Shown: positions 15,636 to 23,547 of the stretch, piece by piece
How positions within the stretch are numbered: the first letter of the stretch is position 1
Layout: each line of letters opens with the position of its first letter
DNA from: a virus
DNA length: 28,513 bases
Virus record (IMG/VR): IMGVR_UViG_3300031825_000230
Span: 1-28,513 of that record
Strand: one strand, 5' to 3'
Notes under the pieces: model-generated
Told to the model about the DNA's origin: nothing
Databases searched by the model: none
What the model saw: only the letters and a program-made list of their open reading frames with translations
Program-made: the position numbers and the translations under genes

Positions 15636-17198
15636 ATGAGCGCGAAATTCACACTCGAAGGATCGGCCGCGGGGGCGGTCAACGCCGTAGGTCAGGTCGA
15701 CAAAGGCCTGGCGTCCGCTGAGAAGAGCGCCGAGAAACTAACGGCGGCCTCTAAGAAAGTTGAAGAGTCGCTACAGAGGCAAGCGCAGCGAATTAAGGAA
15801 CTGGTCGACCCTCAGGAGCGATACAACCGCAAGGTACAGGAGCTTCAGCAGCACCTTCAATCTCAGCGGCTAACGCAAGATCAGGTTACGGCGGCCACGG
15901 CAAAGTATCGCGCCGAACAAGAGGCCACTGTTGGACCTGGTCCTATCTCAAAGGTAATGATGCTGGCGGCAAGCTATTTGTCGGTCCAGCAGGCTATTTC
16001 TCTCGGAACTCAGGCGCTTCGCGAGAACGCTGCAGAGCGTGAAAAGGCTGCCCAGCAGGCCATCCGCAGTCGCGCCGGTCTAGGGTCGTTGTCACAACTG
16101 GCAGCCAACGAGGGGAACACTCCGGCTGAGCGACAGGCGGCGAACGCGCGCCTTATCGCTGAAGCACGCGGCATGGTGGCAAAGGGCGCCGCCGTGGATG
16201 AGAACGAAGCAGGCGCTTTGTTGTTCCAATTGGCCGGCGCCGGACTTAACGAACGCGACCGAGGCTTTGCGGCAAACATCAGGGCCGCCGGTACGCTCAC
16301 GAACGTGGGCGGAGCCGCGGAAGCCTACAGCGCCCTCAAGACGGCACTCGGCGAGGGCGAGGTCGGCACCTTCCGCGAGTTTATGAGCAAGTCGCTCAAG
16401 GCCGCGGGGCCGGCTCCTGGATCGTTTGAGCAATTGCCAATCGCCGCGGCGGCCTCCGGCGGTTCGGCTAAGGCCCTGGGCGTCAGCGACGAGTTCTTAC
16501 TTGCCGCCACAACCATTCTCGGCAAGTCGTCAGGCTCGATCGAGGAAGGCGGGACGCAGCTTGCCGCGTTTCTTCGGCAAACTGAAAAGTCAGGACTGAA
16601 GGGAATCGACGGCGTTGGCGGCATGGCGATCATTGACCGGATCGCATCGCTGCCGGAAGCGAGACAGGGGCTTGGCGGCGTATTGGGCGACCGCTCTGAA
16701 GCAGTTCAGGCATTCCGCACGTTGCGAGACAACCGCGCAGAGCTCCAAGCTTTGATGGGCGGCGTGTCTGGTGCGCAAGGTCAGGACTTGGCGGGCGAGG
16801 CTGCCGGATTGCCAGACACCGACCGGCAACTGCGTGCTGCCGGAGTTCGCGTGCGAGCGGAAGGTGAGGCGCAGGTCGCCAAGACGATGGGTTTGAGCGA
16901 GAGAGAAAATGTTATTAAGGCGATTCGCGCAGAGCGGCGTGGAGTTTTGGCGTCTGAAGGAAGCGGCGGCGGAATGCGCAGTCTTTACGAGTCCGTGCAT
17001 GACCTCCTCGGTTCTGATCAGGAAATCAGATTAGCGCAGATGCAGATTGAAGAAACAAAGGCCCGGACGGGAGGGAAAATGTCCGCGTTCTCGCCAGAGG
17101 TTACTGCCCTCGTTGAAGACTACCAGCGACGGCAAGCGGAATCGCTAGAGAAGATCGAGCAGCAGGGGAGAGCTAGAGTCTCGACTCGCCCTGAATGA
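15636..17198 (+). CDS. Tail tape measure protein (short)
   Basis: This 520-residue protein begins directly after the stop of the -1 frame of the chaperone-position gene. Its N-terminus is a helical, Ala/Lys/Glu-rich coiled-coil stretch (VGQVDKGLASAEKSAEKLTAASKKVEESLQRQAQRIKELVDPQERYNRKVQEL), typical of tape measure proteins. A hydrophobic helix follows at about 108-122 (VMMLAASYLSVQQAISLG). Then come long Ala/Gly/Glu-rich helical regions and a final helix ETKARTGG...EDYQRRQAESLEKIEQQ. Tape measures set tail length, and this one would suit a fairly short tail. No peptidoglycan hydrolase domain is embedded. The order chaperone-tape measure-distal tail-hub is the standard siphophage one. Confidence 0.8.
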   Translation: MSAKFTLEGSAAGAVNAVGQVDKGLASAEKSAEKLTAASKKVEESLQRQAQRIKELVDPQERYNRKVQELQQHLQSQRLTQDQVTAATAKYRAEQEATVGPGPISKVMMLAASYLSVQQAISLGTQALRENAAEREKAAQQAIRSRAGLGSLSQLAANEGNTPAERQAANARLIAEARGMVAKGAAVDENEAGALLFQLAGAGLNERDRGFAANIRAAGTLTNVGGAAEAYSALKTALGEGEVGTFREFMSKSLKAAGPAPGSFEQLPIAAAASGGSAKALGVSDEFLLAATTILGKSSGSIEEGGTQLAAFLRQTEKSGLKGIDGVGGMAIIDRIASLPEARQGLGGVLGDRSEAVQAFRTLRDNRAELQALMGGVSGAQGQDLAGEAAGLPDTDRQLRAAGVRVRAEGEAQVAKTMGLSERENVIKAIRAERRGVLASEGSGGGMRSLYESVHDLLGSDQEIRLAQMQIEETKARTGGKMSAFSPEVTALVEDYQRRQAESLEKIEQQGRARVSTRPE

Positions 17199-17199
17199 C

Positions 17200-17400
17200 T
17201 TAAGGAATTATCAAGCGAGCGAGCGACGCAATCAGAAATCCCCCAAAGGCAATCGCAAATGCGAGCAGTAATATCGCGGCGATGGAACTGAAGGCGACTT
17301 TGCAAAGCGATCCAAACGGAATGTCAATGTCAACAATCTTCACCTGCGTCACCTGAACCGGCGGCGCCTTTGGCGGTTTGATCCCTTCGCTCATGCTCAC
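17200..17400 (-). CDS. Small opposite-strand single-pass membrane protein
   Basis: This gene fills the 215-nt gap between the tape measure and the next tail gene and runs against all surrounding tail genes. From GTG 17400 the product has 66 residues; an ATG at 17394 would give 64. Residues 1-40 are soluble with a Pro/Lys-rich start (EGIKPPKAPPVQVTQVK), and residues 38-60 are a strongly hydrophobic helix (AILLLAFAIAFGGFLIASLA). No membrane-protein family is recognised. A single-gene, opposite-strand insert in a tail operon has the look of a moron expressed in the lysogen. A role in superinfection exclusion or lysis is possible but unsupported. Shine-Dalgarno is weak. Confidence 0.6.
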   Translation of the reverse strand: MSMSEGIKPPKAPPVQVTQVKIVDIDIPFGSLCKVAFSSIAAILLLAFAIAFGGFLIASLARLIIP

Positions 17401-17413
17401 AGCTTAATCCCAA

Positions 17414-17809
17414 ATGCCCTTCCACACCAATACCATCGACGCCTACGAGTTCGAGGACATTCGCGGGAGCCTGCAGCCCGAGTCCGAAGAACTGGAGGTT
17501 TTCTCACGTCCGGGCAAAGACGGGTCGACGGTGCGACTTACTGGCGTGCGCGGTCGGCCGGTGCAAATCCAGACGCTGCACTACGTCGCGAGCTTCACCG
17601 CAGCCAAGAACGCCCTCTCGGCCTACGTCCAAATGAAGGACGGCGGGAATGTCGTGATCGTCCAGCACTCCGTCAGCTTTGGCAACTTCCGGATTCTGGA
17701 CGTGGTCGAGCTTCAGGCCCGGGCGGTCACGAACGTCATTGGTTCGATCATCCCCGGGGCAACCGTCATGCAAGTCTGCCTGTGGACCGTCCAGCACCAG
17801 GGAAGCTAA
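17414..17809 (+). CDS. Distal-tail-region protein (131 aa)
   Basis: This 131-residue beta-rich protein follows the tape measure in the + direction and stops directly before the hub-like gene (17810). Its first part (ELEVFSRPGKDGSTVRLTGVRGRPVQIQTLHYVASFTAAKNALSAY) resembles short phage tail proteins of the distal-tail/baseplate periphery, where a Gly/Arg-rich turn leads into strands and a helix. The C-terminal part (GSIIPGATVMQVCLWTVQH) is a strand pair. No enzyme motif is present. Position suggests a tail-tip adaptor. Confidence 0.5.
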   Translation: MPFHTNTIDAYEFEDIRGSLQPESEELEVFSRPGKDGSTVRLTGVRGRPVQIQTLHYVASFTAAKNALSAYVQMKDGGNVVIVQHSVSFGNFRILDVVELQARAVTNVIGSIIPGATVMQVCLWTVQHQGS

Positions 17810-19858
17810 ATGTCGGCCTCGGTCCCCTATTTCGTTTACACGAAGAACAAGCTGTCTGACGCTCTGTGGACTGAGCAGCCGCATTTGGTTTGCGAGACGC
17901 TAATCGAAGGCGCGGCCCCGACTTTGAACTCCGCGAGCCTGCGGTATGAATTTGGCACGATGGCGCGAGAGGACGAGACGGAGGCCACCTACCAACCACC
18001 GCTCGATTTGGTTCGCAAGTTCGTCCGCATCACCGTTCCCTCAATCTCGAAAAGTTGGGTGTTTGTCGTGCTGCAACAGGGCGGTGACTATGGCCCGCTA
18101 GAAGACGTCGGCGGGACGCGGCAGGCTTACGGGACGCAGAACTTTTCCGCTGTCGGCCTCGAATGGTTCCTGATGCGGAAGACGATCACTTATTCGTATA
18201 TCTACAGCACGATTGATGGCGCGACTCGCATTGAAAGAGCCATTGGGTACAACACCGGATTCGGCAACGGGCGTGGGGGGGAGTACGAGAACCGCGGCAA
18301 TTGCTCTAGCGATAGCATAGGAACAGGCTCTCTGTTCATGTTTGCCCGCGAAAAGGACGACGCCATCCTGTGGCGTGGCGATTACATTGCTCGCAGCCTG
18401 ATTGAGGACTATCAACCAAAAGACAAGGACCTCAACCTTGAGCCATGCGAATTCGTTCTGACTAACGAAAACTACCTAGAGCCGTTCACACCCACGCTCG
18501 AAGTCGAAGGGCATTCCGTCTGGCAGGCCCTCAACGACCTCATTAGCCCCAGCCGCGGCCTGCAGTGGCGGCTCGAGTACGACGACGCGCTGAACCAGGC
18601 CGAAGTCATCGTCGACAGCATGGCCACCGCCCCAATCTCCATCCCAGGCGGCGGCACGCTCCCGGCCGCTTCGAGCCAAGTCGCCCTGACCGACGCTGAC
18701 GCCACCGAATGGCGCGTCACGGTCAACCAGCGGGGCGATCGCCGCTATGACAACGTCGTCTGCCGTGGGGCTCGCAGGCGGGCCGTGTTCACCGTCTCGA
18801 TTGCCTCGGGGAATCTGGAGCCAAGCTGGCGGGCAGTTGACGAGACGGCCTACAAGGCGGCCGTGGGCGCCGACCCGGAAGTCAATGACGCCTTTCGCGA
18901 AGGGAACCGATTTGAGCGGGTCTACCAGTGCTTTCAGATTCCGCCCGCATGGAATGGGGCGAGCAATGATGGTGGCAGCGTGCCGTCGATCAGCACGCCG
19001 GCATGTCCGACCGTCCCGCAAGGGTCGGTGTCGATCGTCGGCGTCTCTCCGATCTCCATGCCGGGGCTGCGGTTACTTCGCACGCTCCCGATTCGCGTCG
19101 GATACGACTACGACGACGCGACGGCGCCGACGGCCCGAGATCCCGACAACATCTATTCCGAGTGGCAACGGCCTTTCGCGGTGGTCGACGACGACGGCGA
19201 GGGAACCTGGCGGTTTACGCACGCGGCCGGCAAGACGAACGACGACGGCGAGAGGCGGAGCGGCTTCAGCTTTACGGTGCTCGACGGCACGCCCGGCATT
19301 CAGTTCTCGCCGCCGCAAGGAATGCCGCACTCGCTGGCAAAAAACCACTTCGACCCGGACGTAGACGCCGAAAGCGAGCAAGCCCCGCTGGTCGACTATG
19401 CGACCATCCGCTGCACCGTCTGCGGTGAGTGGGACGCATTCTGTGAAGCCAAGTACCCGCTTGCCGACGGCGACAGCGACCCGCTGCAGACACTCTATAT
19501 CTCGATTGGCGAGCGCGCGAGGTTCGACTGGCTGGCGGCCGACACCGTTTACGACATCAACAACGGGGCCTTGCAGACAGTCAGCAGTGGCGGTCCGCTG
19601 CGCGACGACCGCGAACTCTGCGAGCAATTCGCTCGCATCGCCTTCGAGTGGTATGGCGTCGAGCGGGCCGACGTGCAAATCCAGTCGGCGCTCACCGAGG
19701 CACCTGTAGAGGTTGGCGACCTCATCACTGTCATTGGCAACGGAGCTGCGGCGGTCACGGTGAACGCGGTTGTGTCGCAGATTACCTACAGTTTGGAGCG
19801 CGGCGGGACTTCAATCTCGGCCGGCTTCGCGGAACTCGATATCGCGGGGCTGGCATGA
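17810..19858 (+). CDS. Tail hub/baseplate-like protein
   Basis: This 682-residue protein starts immediately after the previous stop. The N-terminal beta-rich half (LRYEFGTMAREDETEATYQPPLDLVRKFVRITVPS; RAYGTQNF-like QAYGTQNFSAVGLEWFL) and the LISPSRGLQWRLEYDD segment with its helix resemble hub or tail-tip proteins that thread the tail tube end and form the host-facing tip. The C-terminal quarter has a CEQFARIAFEWYGVERADVQIQSALTEAPVEVGDLITVIGNG region, typical of such hub proteins. There is no lysozyme domain. It overlaps the next gene by 4 nt. Function inferred from size, position and general resemblance. Confidence 0.6.
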   Translation: MSASVPYFVYTKNKLSDALWTEQPHLVCETLIEGAAPTLNSASLRYEFGTMAREDETEATYQPPLDLVRKFVRITVPSISKSWVFVVLQQGGDYGPLEDVGGTRQAYGTQNFSAVGLEWFLMRKTITYSYIYSTIDGATRIERAIGYNTGFGNGRGGEYENRGNCSSDSIGTGSLFMFAREKDDAILWRGDYIARSLIEDYQPKDKDLNLEPCEFVLTNENYLEPFTPTLEVEGHSVWQALNDLISPSRGLQWRLEYDDALNQAEVIVDSMATAPISIPGGGTLPAASSQVALTDADATEWRVTVNQRGDRRYDNVVCRGARRRAVFTVSIASGNLEPSWRAVDETAYKAAVGADPEVNDAFREGNRFERVYQCFQIPPAWNGASNDGGSVPSISTPACPTVPQGSVSIVGVSPISMPGLRLLRTLPIRVGYDYDDATAPTARDPDNIYSEWQRPFAVVDDDGEGTWRFTHAAGKTNDDGERRSGFSFTVLDGTPGIQFSPPQGMPHSLAKNHFDPDVDAESEQAPLVDYATIRCTVCGEWDAFCEAKYPLADGDSDPLQTLYISIGERARFDWLAADTVYDINNGALQTVSSGGPLRDDRELCEQFARIAFEWYGVERADVQIQSALTEAPVEVGDLITVIGNGAAAVTVNAVVSQITYSLERGGTSISAGFAELDIAGLA

Positions 19859-21489
19859 GCACAAAAGAAAACGACTGGATGCGCGATGCATCTCGCCGGC
19901 TTGCCGCTCTGGAGATTTCCGCTGCGCGGACACCGGTACGGCTGGGAAAGGTGAGACCGCCGAACACCGGCAACGTCATCTACGCCCAAGTAGTCGGCGC
20001 GGTCGCCAGCGGCGATCCGACCGGGACGTTTGACAACGCGACCGGTCCGTTCGTCGGCAGTATCCCAACCGGAGGAACCGGCACGTTTCAGAACGTCAAC
20101 GGCGAAACGTTTACCGACAATCAATGGGTGAAGTTCTTCCAACGGAAGGACAATAGCCAGTGGCTTCCTGAGCGCGGCGGGACGGCCGGCAGCCAGGTCA
20201 TCTATTTTGAGTTGACCGAAAACAAGAGCTTCGGCGATTCGTCGAAGCTGGCCAAGCCCGTCCTCGCTGACGGGTCGCTCGACACTGGCGCACCCGCCTT
20301 TCACGTCGTCGACGACCAAAATCAGTTTTACGGAAAAATCGGCTACCGCGGCTTCGCGGTTCGATACACCGACGACTTTCTCGAAGGCGTGCCCGGCTTC
20401 CGCATCATCACGATGCAGGGGCCGGCGCACTTCATGGTCGTGGCCCTCTCGTCGGCCTATAGCACGGGCGGTACGGATTGCACGCCTGTATCGAGCCCCA
20501 TTTACGGAAAGCCATTCCGCGGGGAGCGGTTGCCGGATACTGGTGACGTAACCGTCGTCGACGATTTGTTGGTAGCGCCCGCCGCACAAATAGGCGAGTT
20601 ATGGCTCATATCTTTCGATGAAATCGAAGAGCACTACATCTTTATCGTGCCGTTGACGCGTGGTACTCATTACTTACTGCGCTTCGAGACGACGGCTGCC
20701 AAGGATTGGAACGCCTCGACCGTCGCTGGAGTGATTCTAGATGCGAGCGACACGCCAGCAGGAGGCGCAATCACGCTCACGGACCGCGCCCCCGCGAAGC
20801 ACGAAGCACAGATCGGAAGTCGCGGCTGGTGTCTTTTGGTGGGCTCTATTGAGGATGGATTCACGTTTTGGATCGTCACGATGGACTCGCCGGCACGGTG
20901 GGTCGAGGGAGCATTGAACGCGGACTGGGCGTTGTCGTCAGATTCTGCGGTGATGACGAAAGACGATTGGTGGGGCGCGTCGCCAAATCACCTGGAGCCG
21001 GTAGATAGCACAATCACCATTTGGGACATCCTCAAAGTTCGATCACGCAAATACTTTTCGGGAGAAAAATTCAGGGCGTTATGGGACGAAAAGCGGAAGA
21101 AGTTCTACGTCGCTAATCCGCCGGGCGACTACATCACCATCAAGGGAACGACCGGCGCCGTAACGAGAGCGACGCCTACTTTCACGCTATCCGAGCCTGT
21201 CGCCGTCAATGGTCAATTGCCGACCGGAACGATCACCGTCACGAACGATCCGCCGATCAACACGCCCGGCGGACGAACGATCTACGCGCGATTCAACTTC
21301 TCGATCGGAACGGATTTACAGACCGCGTGGGACACCGGCGACGGCGGCAACTTCCTCCATCATCTCCGCGGCCTACTAGATGGCGGCACTGAAGTTCGCA
21401 TGGTTGTCGACTGGCATACTGCGAGCGGCGAAGGCAGCACGGACGATCCGCACTGGCATAAGGTCGCAGCTTGCACGCCGCCTGCGTAA
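19855..21489 (+). CDS. Tail-tip/fibre-like structural protein (544 aa)
   Basis: ATG 19855 overlaps the hub stop (ATGA); codons upstream of it only shadow the hub gene. The 544-residue protein has an N-terminal helix (ENDWMRDASRRLAALEISA), then a long series of beta segments rich in Thr, Gly and Asp (GDPTGTFDNATGPFVGSIPTGGTG), typical for tail fibre or tip proteins. The short N-terminal helix followed by a beta shaft would suit attachment to the baseplate. Charged and aromatic strands in the middle (GELWLISFDEIEEHYIFIVPL) could be a receptor domain. No enzyme signature is seen. It ends 3 nt before the PKD gene. Confidence 0.55.
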   Translation: MSTKENDWMRDASRRLAALEISAARTPVRLGKVRPPNTGNVIYAQVVGAVASGDPTGTFDNATGPFVGSIPTGGTGTFQNVNGETFTDNQWVKFFQRKDNSQWLPERGGTAGSQVIYFELTENKSFGDSSKLAKPVLADGSLDTGAPAFHVVDDQNQFYGKIGYRGFAVRYTDDFLEGVPGFRIITMQGPAHFMVVALSSAYSTGGTDCTPVSSPIYGKPFRGERLPDTGDVTVVDDLLVAPAAQIGELWLISFDEIEEHYIFIVPLTRGTHYLLRFETTAAKDWNASTVAGVILDASDTPAGGAITLTDRAPAKHEAQIGSRGWCLLVGSIEDGFTFWIVTMDSPARWVEGALNADWALSSDSAVMTKDDWWGASPNHLEPVDSTITIWDILKVRSRKYFSGEKFRALWDEKRKKFYVANPPGDYITIKGTTGAVTRATPTFTLSEPVAVNGQLPTGTITVTNDPPINTPGGRTIYARFNFSIGTDLQTAWDTGDGGNFLHHLRGLLDGGTEVRMVVDWHTASGEGSTDDPHWHKVAACTPPA

Positions 21490-21492
21490 ACA

Positions 21493-22548
21493 ATGGCTGA
21501 AATCATCTATGCCGATCCGGTCACTGAAGACATCCTCATCAACGAGAGTGATGAGATTGCCGGCGGTGAGGAAACCGAATGCACCTGTTGCTGCGACTGT
21601 GAAACGGACGGCCCGGCCGCATCTTTCACCAGCGAGCAAACGTCGGCCGACCCTGAGGGCAACGCCTGCTGCGTCCAGTTTGCTGATACTTCGACGCCCG
21701 GCGATTGCGGAGAGATCGTATCGTGGCTCTGGGATTTCGGCGACGAGAACACCAGTACGTCGCAAAACCCCGAGCACTGCTACACGGGAGCCGGTCCGTG
21801 GACGGTTCGTCTGACCGTGACGGATAGCAGCGGCTGCACCGACTTCTTGGAGACGAGCGTTCCCTGCCCGTGCAATTGCGCAACCAACGCTCCCGAGGCG
21901 GACTTCAGTTATACGCAAACCGACGACGACCCCTGCTGCTTTCAGTTCAATGATGAAAGCGTGGCTGAAGCAGAGTGCGGAGCAATCGCTTCGTGGTTAT
22001 GGGACTTCGGAGACGGCGACACTTCGACCTCAGAGAATCCGACGCATTGCTACGACGACGCAGGACCGTGGGATGTGACGCTGACGGTCACGGACGATAT
22101 GGGCTGCACCGACTCGGTCGTCATGGAGGTGACCTGCGAGCCGAACCCATGCTCCTGCTGCGATGAAGAGTTCTTGCCAGAGACTGCGACGGTGACGATT
22201 AGCGGCTTCGCGGAGAACGTTGCGGCAAACGATTGCGACGCTTGCTCAAGCATCAACGGCACGCATACGGTGACGAGCGGTCTTACTGGCGTTTTCTGTC
22301 ACTATCAAAAAGTATTCGACATCTCGCCATGCCGCGACGGCTTCTCTACTCAAGTCACCATAACCCTGGTGTTCTGTCAGTTTGTCGACAAGTGGCGGCT
22401 CACGATTGTCATCGACGGCGGCCAGACCGATTATTGGGAGAAAGACGCACTGGCGAGTTGCCGCGGCAGTCACACGTTCGACTTAGTGTTTTCGGGCGGC
22501 ATTGATCGTGTCTGCGACGTGCCAGCAACCGTGACCGTGGCCGTCTAG
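21493..22548 (+). CDS. Cysteine-rich tandem PKD-domain protein
   Basis: The 351-residue protein contains two PKD domains, at about 41-118 and 133-208, each with the hallmark WLWDFGD (78-84 and 168-174) followed by TSTS-NP-HCY. The second half (226-351) is a further beta domain. It has about 29 cysteines, placed regularly: clusters CTCCCDC (30-36), CPCNC (125-129) and C215/C220/C222/C223 bracket the PKD units. Within the units, C72/C96/C115 recur as C162/C186/C205 exactly 90 residues later, a tandem duplication. There is no signal peptide. PKD domains mediate surface or sugar contacts; the cysteines may form disulphides in the virion or bind metal. It is the last large gene of the tail block, so a tail-tip adhesin is the likeliest role. 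Confidence 0.75.
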   Translation: MAEIIYADPVTEDILINESDEIAGGEETECTCCCDCETDGPAASFTSEQTSADPEGNACCVQFADTSTPGDCGEIVSWLWDFGDENTSTSQNPEHCYTGAGPWTVRLTVTDSSGCTDFLETSVPCPCNCATNAPEADFSYTQTDDDPCCFQFNDESVAEAECGAIASWLWDFGDGDTSTSENPTHCYDDAGPWDVTLTVTDDMGCTDSVVMEVTCEPNPCSCCDEEFLPETATVTISGFAENVAANDCDACSSINGTHTVTSGLTGVFCHYQKVFDISPCRDGFSTQVTITLVFCQFVDKWRLTIVIDGGQTDYWEKDALASCRGSHTFDLVFSGGIDRVCDVPATVTVAV

Positions 22549-22558
22549 GGGCAACACT

Positions 22559-22918
22559 ATGTCAAAGCCTCGCCGCATCGCACCGAAGCCAAGGCCGAAA
22601 TGGTACGTCCCTCCCTCCAAGGAGGAGCGCCGCAAGCCGCGTGCGCCGCATGATCGCGAGCGCATCGAGTACGGATGGGGAGATTGGATGGCGTGGGCGC
22701 TGGCGAAGGGATACGTCATCCCGTTCGTGAAGATGACGCCCAGGAAATGGCGGCAATGGAAAGTAAGCTGCGGACTCTCCGGCGCGTGCGGATGTACGGA
22801 GCGGAAAATTGGACTCAACAAGTTCGGCCGCTGGGTCGTGAAGCCGTTCCGCCGCCTCGCAGCGAGCGTGAGGAAGTGGTGGAAAGCGTTGCCCCCCCCC
22901 GCCCCGCCCGCGGAGTGA
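22559..22918 (+). CDS. Basic hypothetical protein with CxC motif (119 aa)
   Basis: A very basic 119-residue protein: an N-terminal disordered Lys/Arg/Pro stretch (KPRRIAPKPRPKWYVPPSKEERRKPRAPHD), a Trp-rich middle (WGDWMAWALAKG), then CGLSGACGCTERKIGLNKFGRW around residues 71-92 and a Pro-rich tail. A Cys-Gly-Cys segment followed by a Leu-Asn helix is seen in small phage proteins near the end of structural modules, but I cannot name a function. The high positive charge suggests nucleic-acid or membrane-surface binding. Ten bases separate it from the PKD gene, so it is in the same operon. Confidence 0.55.
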   Translation: MSKPRRIAPKPRPKWYVPPSKEERRKPRAPHDRERIEYGWGDWMAWALAKGYVIPFVKMTPRKWRQWKVSCGLSGACGCTERKIGLNKFGRWVVKPFRRLAASVRKWWKALPPPAPPAE

Positions 22919-22954
22919 TTGGCGGAGTGGCGAGGGGGGAGTAGAATCGGGGGC

Positions 22955-23194
22955 ATGTGGGCTATCATTGTTGTCGACCGACACACCGACCCAGAAGTGA
23001 CGCTCTTCAAGGAAGAGCGAAAGGCCGTCGCGCAGGGAATGGAGTGGGCCACCGAATGGGGAGCAGAGTGGAAATCGCGATTCCCTGAAAGCTGGGCGGA
23101 GGTTAATAGCCCGGAGGACGATGCTCGCTATTGTTGGACCTACTCGCCTGAAGGCGACTGCATTATCGTCAAAGAAGTTGACGACCCAAACTGA
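22955..23194 (+). CDS. Small acidic hypothetical protein (79 aa)
   Basis: I start it at ATG 22955, which has purine-rich sequence (GAGGGGGGAG at 22932-22941) upstream; a TTG at 22919 would add 12 residues. The product begins MWAIIVVDRHTDPEVTLF, is Trp- and Glu-rich (EWATEWGAEWKSRFPESWAEV), and ends EGDCIIVKEVDDPN, a strand-like tail. No membrane segment or motif is seen. It is one of several small genes between the tail block and the integrase. Lysis accessory, tail assembly and host takeover are all possible; nothing in the sequence decides. Confidence 0.6.
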   Translation: MWAIIVVDRHTDPEVTLFKEERKAVAQGMEWATEWGAEWKSRFPESWAEVNSPEDDARYCWTYSPEGDCIIVKEVDDPN

Positions 23195-23215
23195 GCCCAT
23201 CCCCCAGGAGTGAAG

Positions 23216-23458
23216 ATGGACGACTTCAGCCCCGAGTATAAGGCCGCCTGCGTAGCGCTTCGCGACCGCATGGTCGATTACTGTCGGTCCCACCCGAACA
23301 TCATCGTCGAGAACGTCCCGGACGCCCAAGTCTTTATGGCGGCCGCCGACTTCGACGCGAGCGACATCGCCCCCACGCTCGGCATGCTGGATGCCGCTTG
23401 GGAATCGGCGATCGAGGTGTTGCGAGGCTCCACGCGGGCCGAGATCGCGGGGGAGTGA
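23216..23458 (+). CDS. Small helical hypothetical protein (80 aa)
   Basis: ATG 23216 is favoured because AGGAG sits five bases upstream at 23206-23210; GTG 23210 would use the Shine-Dalgarno itself as start. The product is helical (SPEYKAACVALRDRMVDYCRS) with two cysteines, and has a central VENVPDAQVFMAAADFDASDIAPTLGMLDAAW. No known motif is visible. Its stop overlaps the start of the 29-residue membrane peptide gene by one base, so translation may be coupled. Confidence 0.6.
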   Translation: MDDFSPEYKAACVALRDRMVDYCRSHPNIIVENVPDAQVFMAAADFDASDIAPTLGMLDAAWESAIEVLRGSTRAEIAGE

Positions 23459-23547
23459 TGACCGCCCTCCTCGTCATCGCGAAGATCCTCGGCGGAGCGG
23501 CGCTCATCGTCGCGGGGATTCTGCTGCGGGAGGTGGTGAGGCGCTAA
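23458..23547 (+). CDS. Tiny single-pass membrane peptide (29 aa)
   Basis: ATG 23458 overlaps the upstream stop (TGATG). The product is a short hydrophobic helix flanked by charged ends: MTALLVIAKILGGAALIVAG then LLREVVRR. It would span the membrane once. Its 3' end overlaps the convergent integrase stop by 4 nt. It could be a holin-like or host-membrane peptide, but phage peptides of this size often have unknown roles. Coupled translation and a clean helix argue that it is real. Confidence 0.5.
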   Translation: MTALLVIAKILGGAALIVAGILLREVVRR

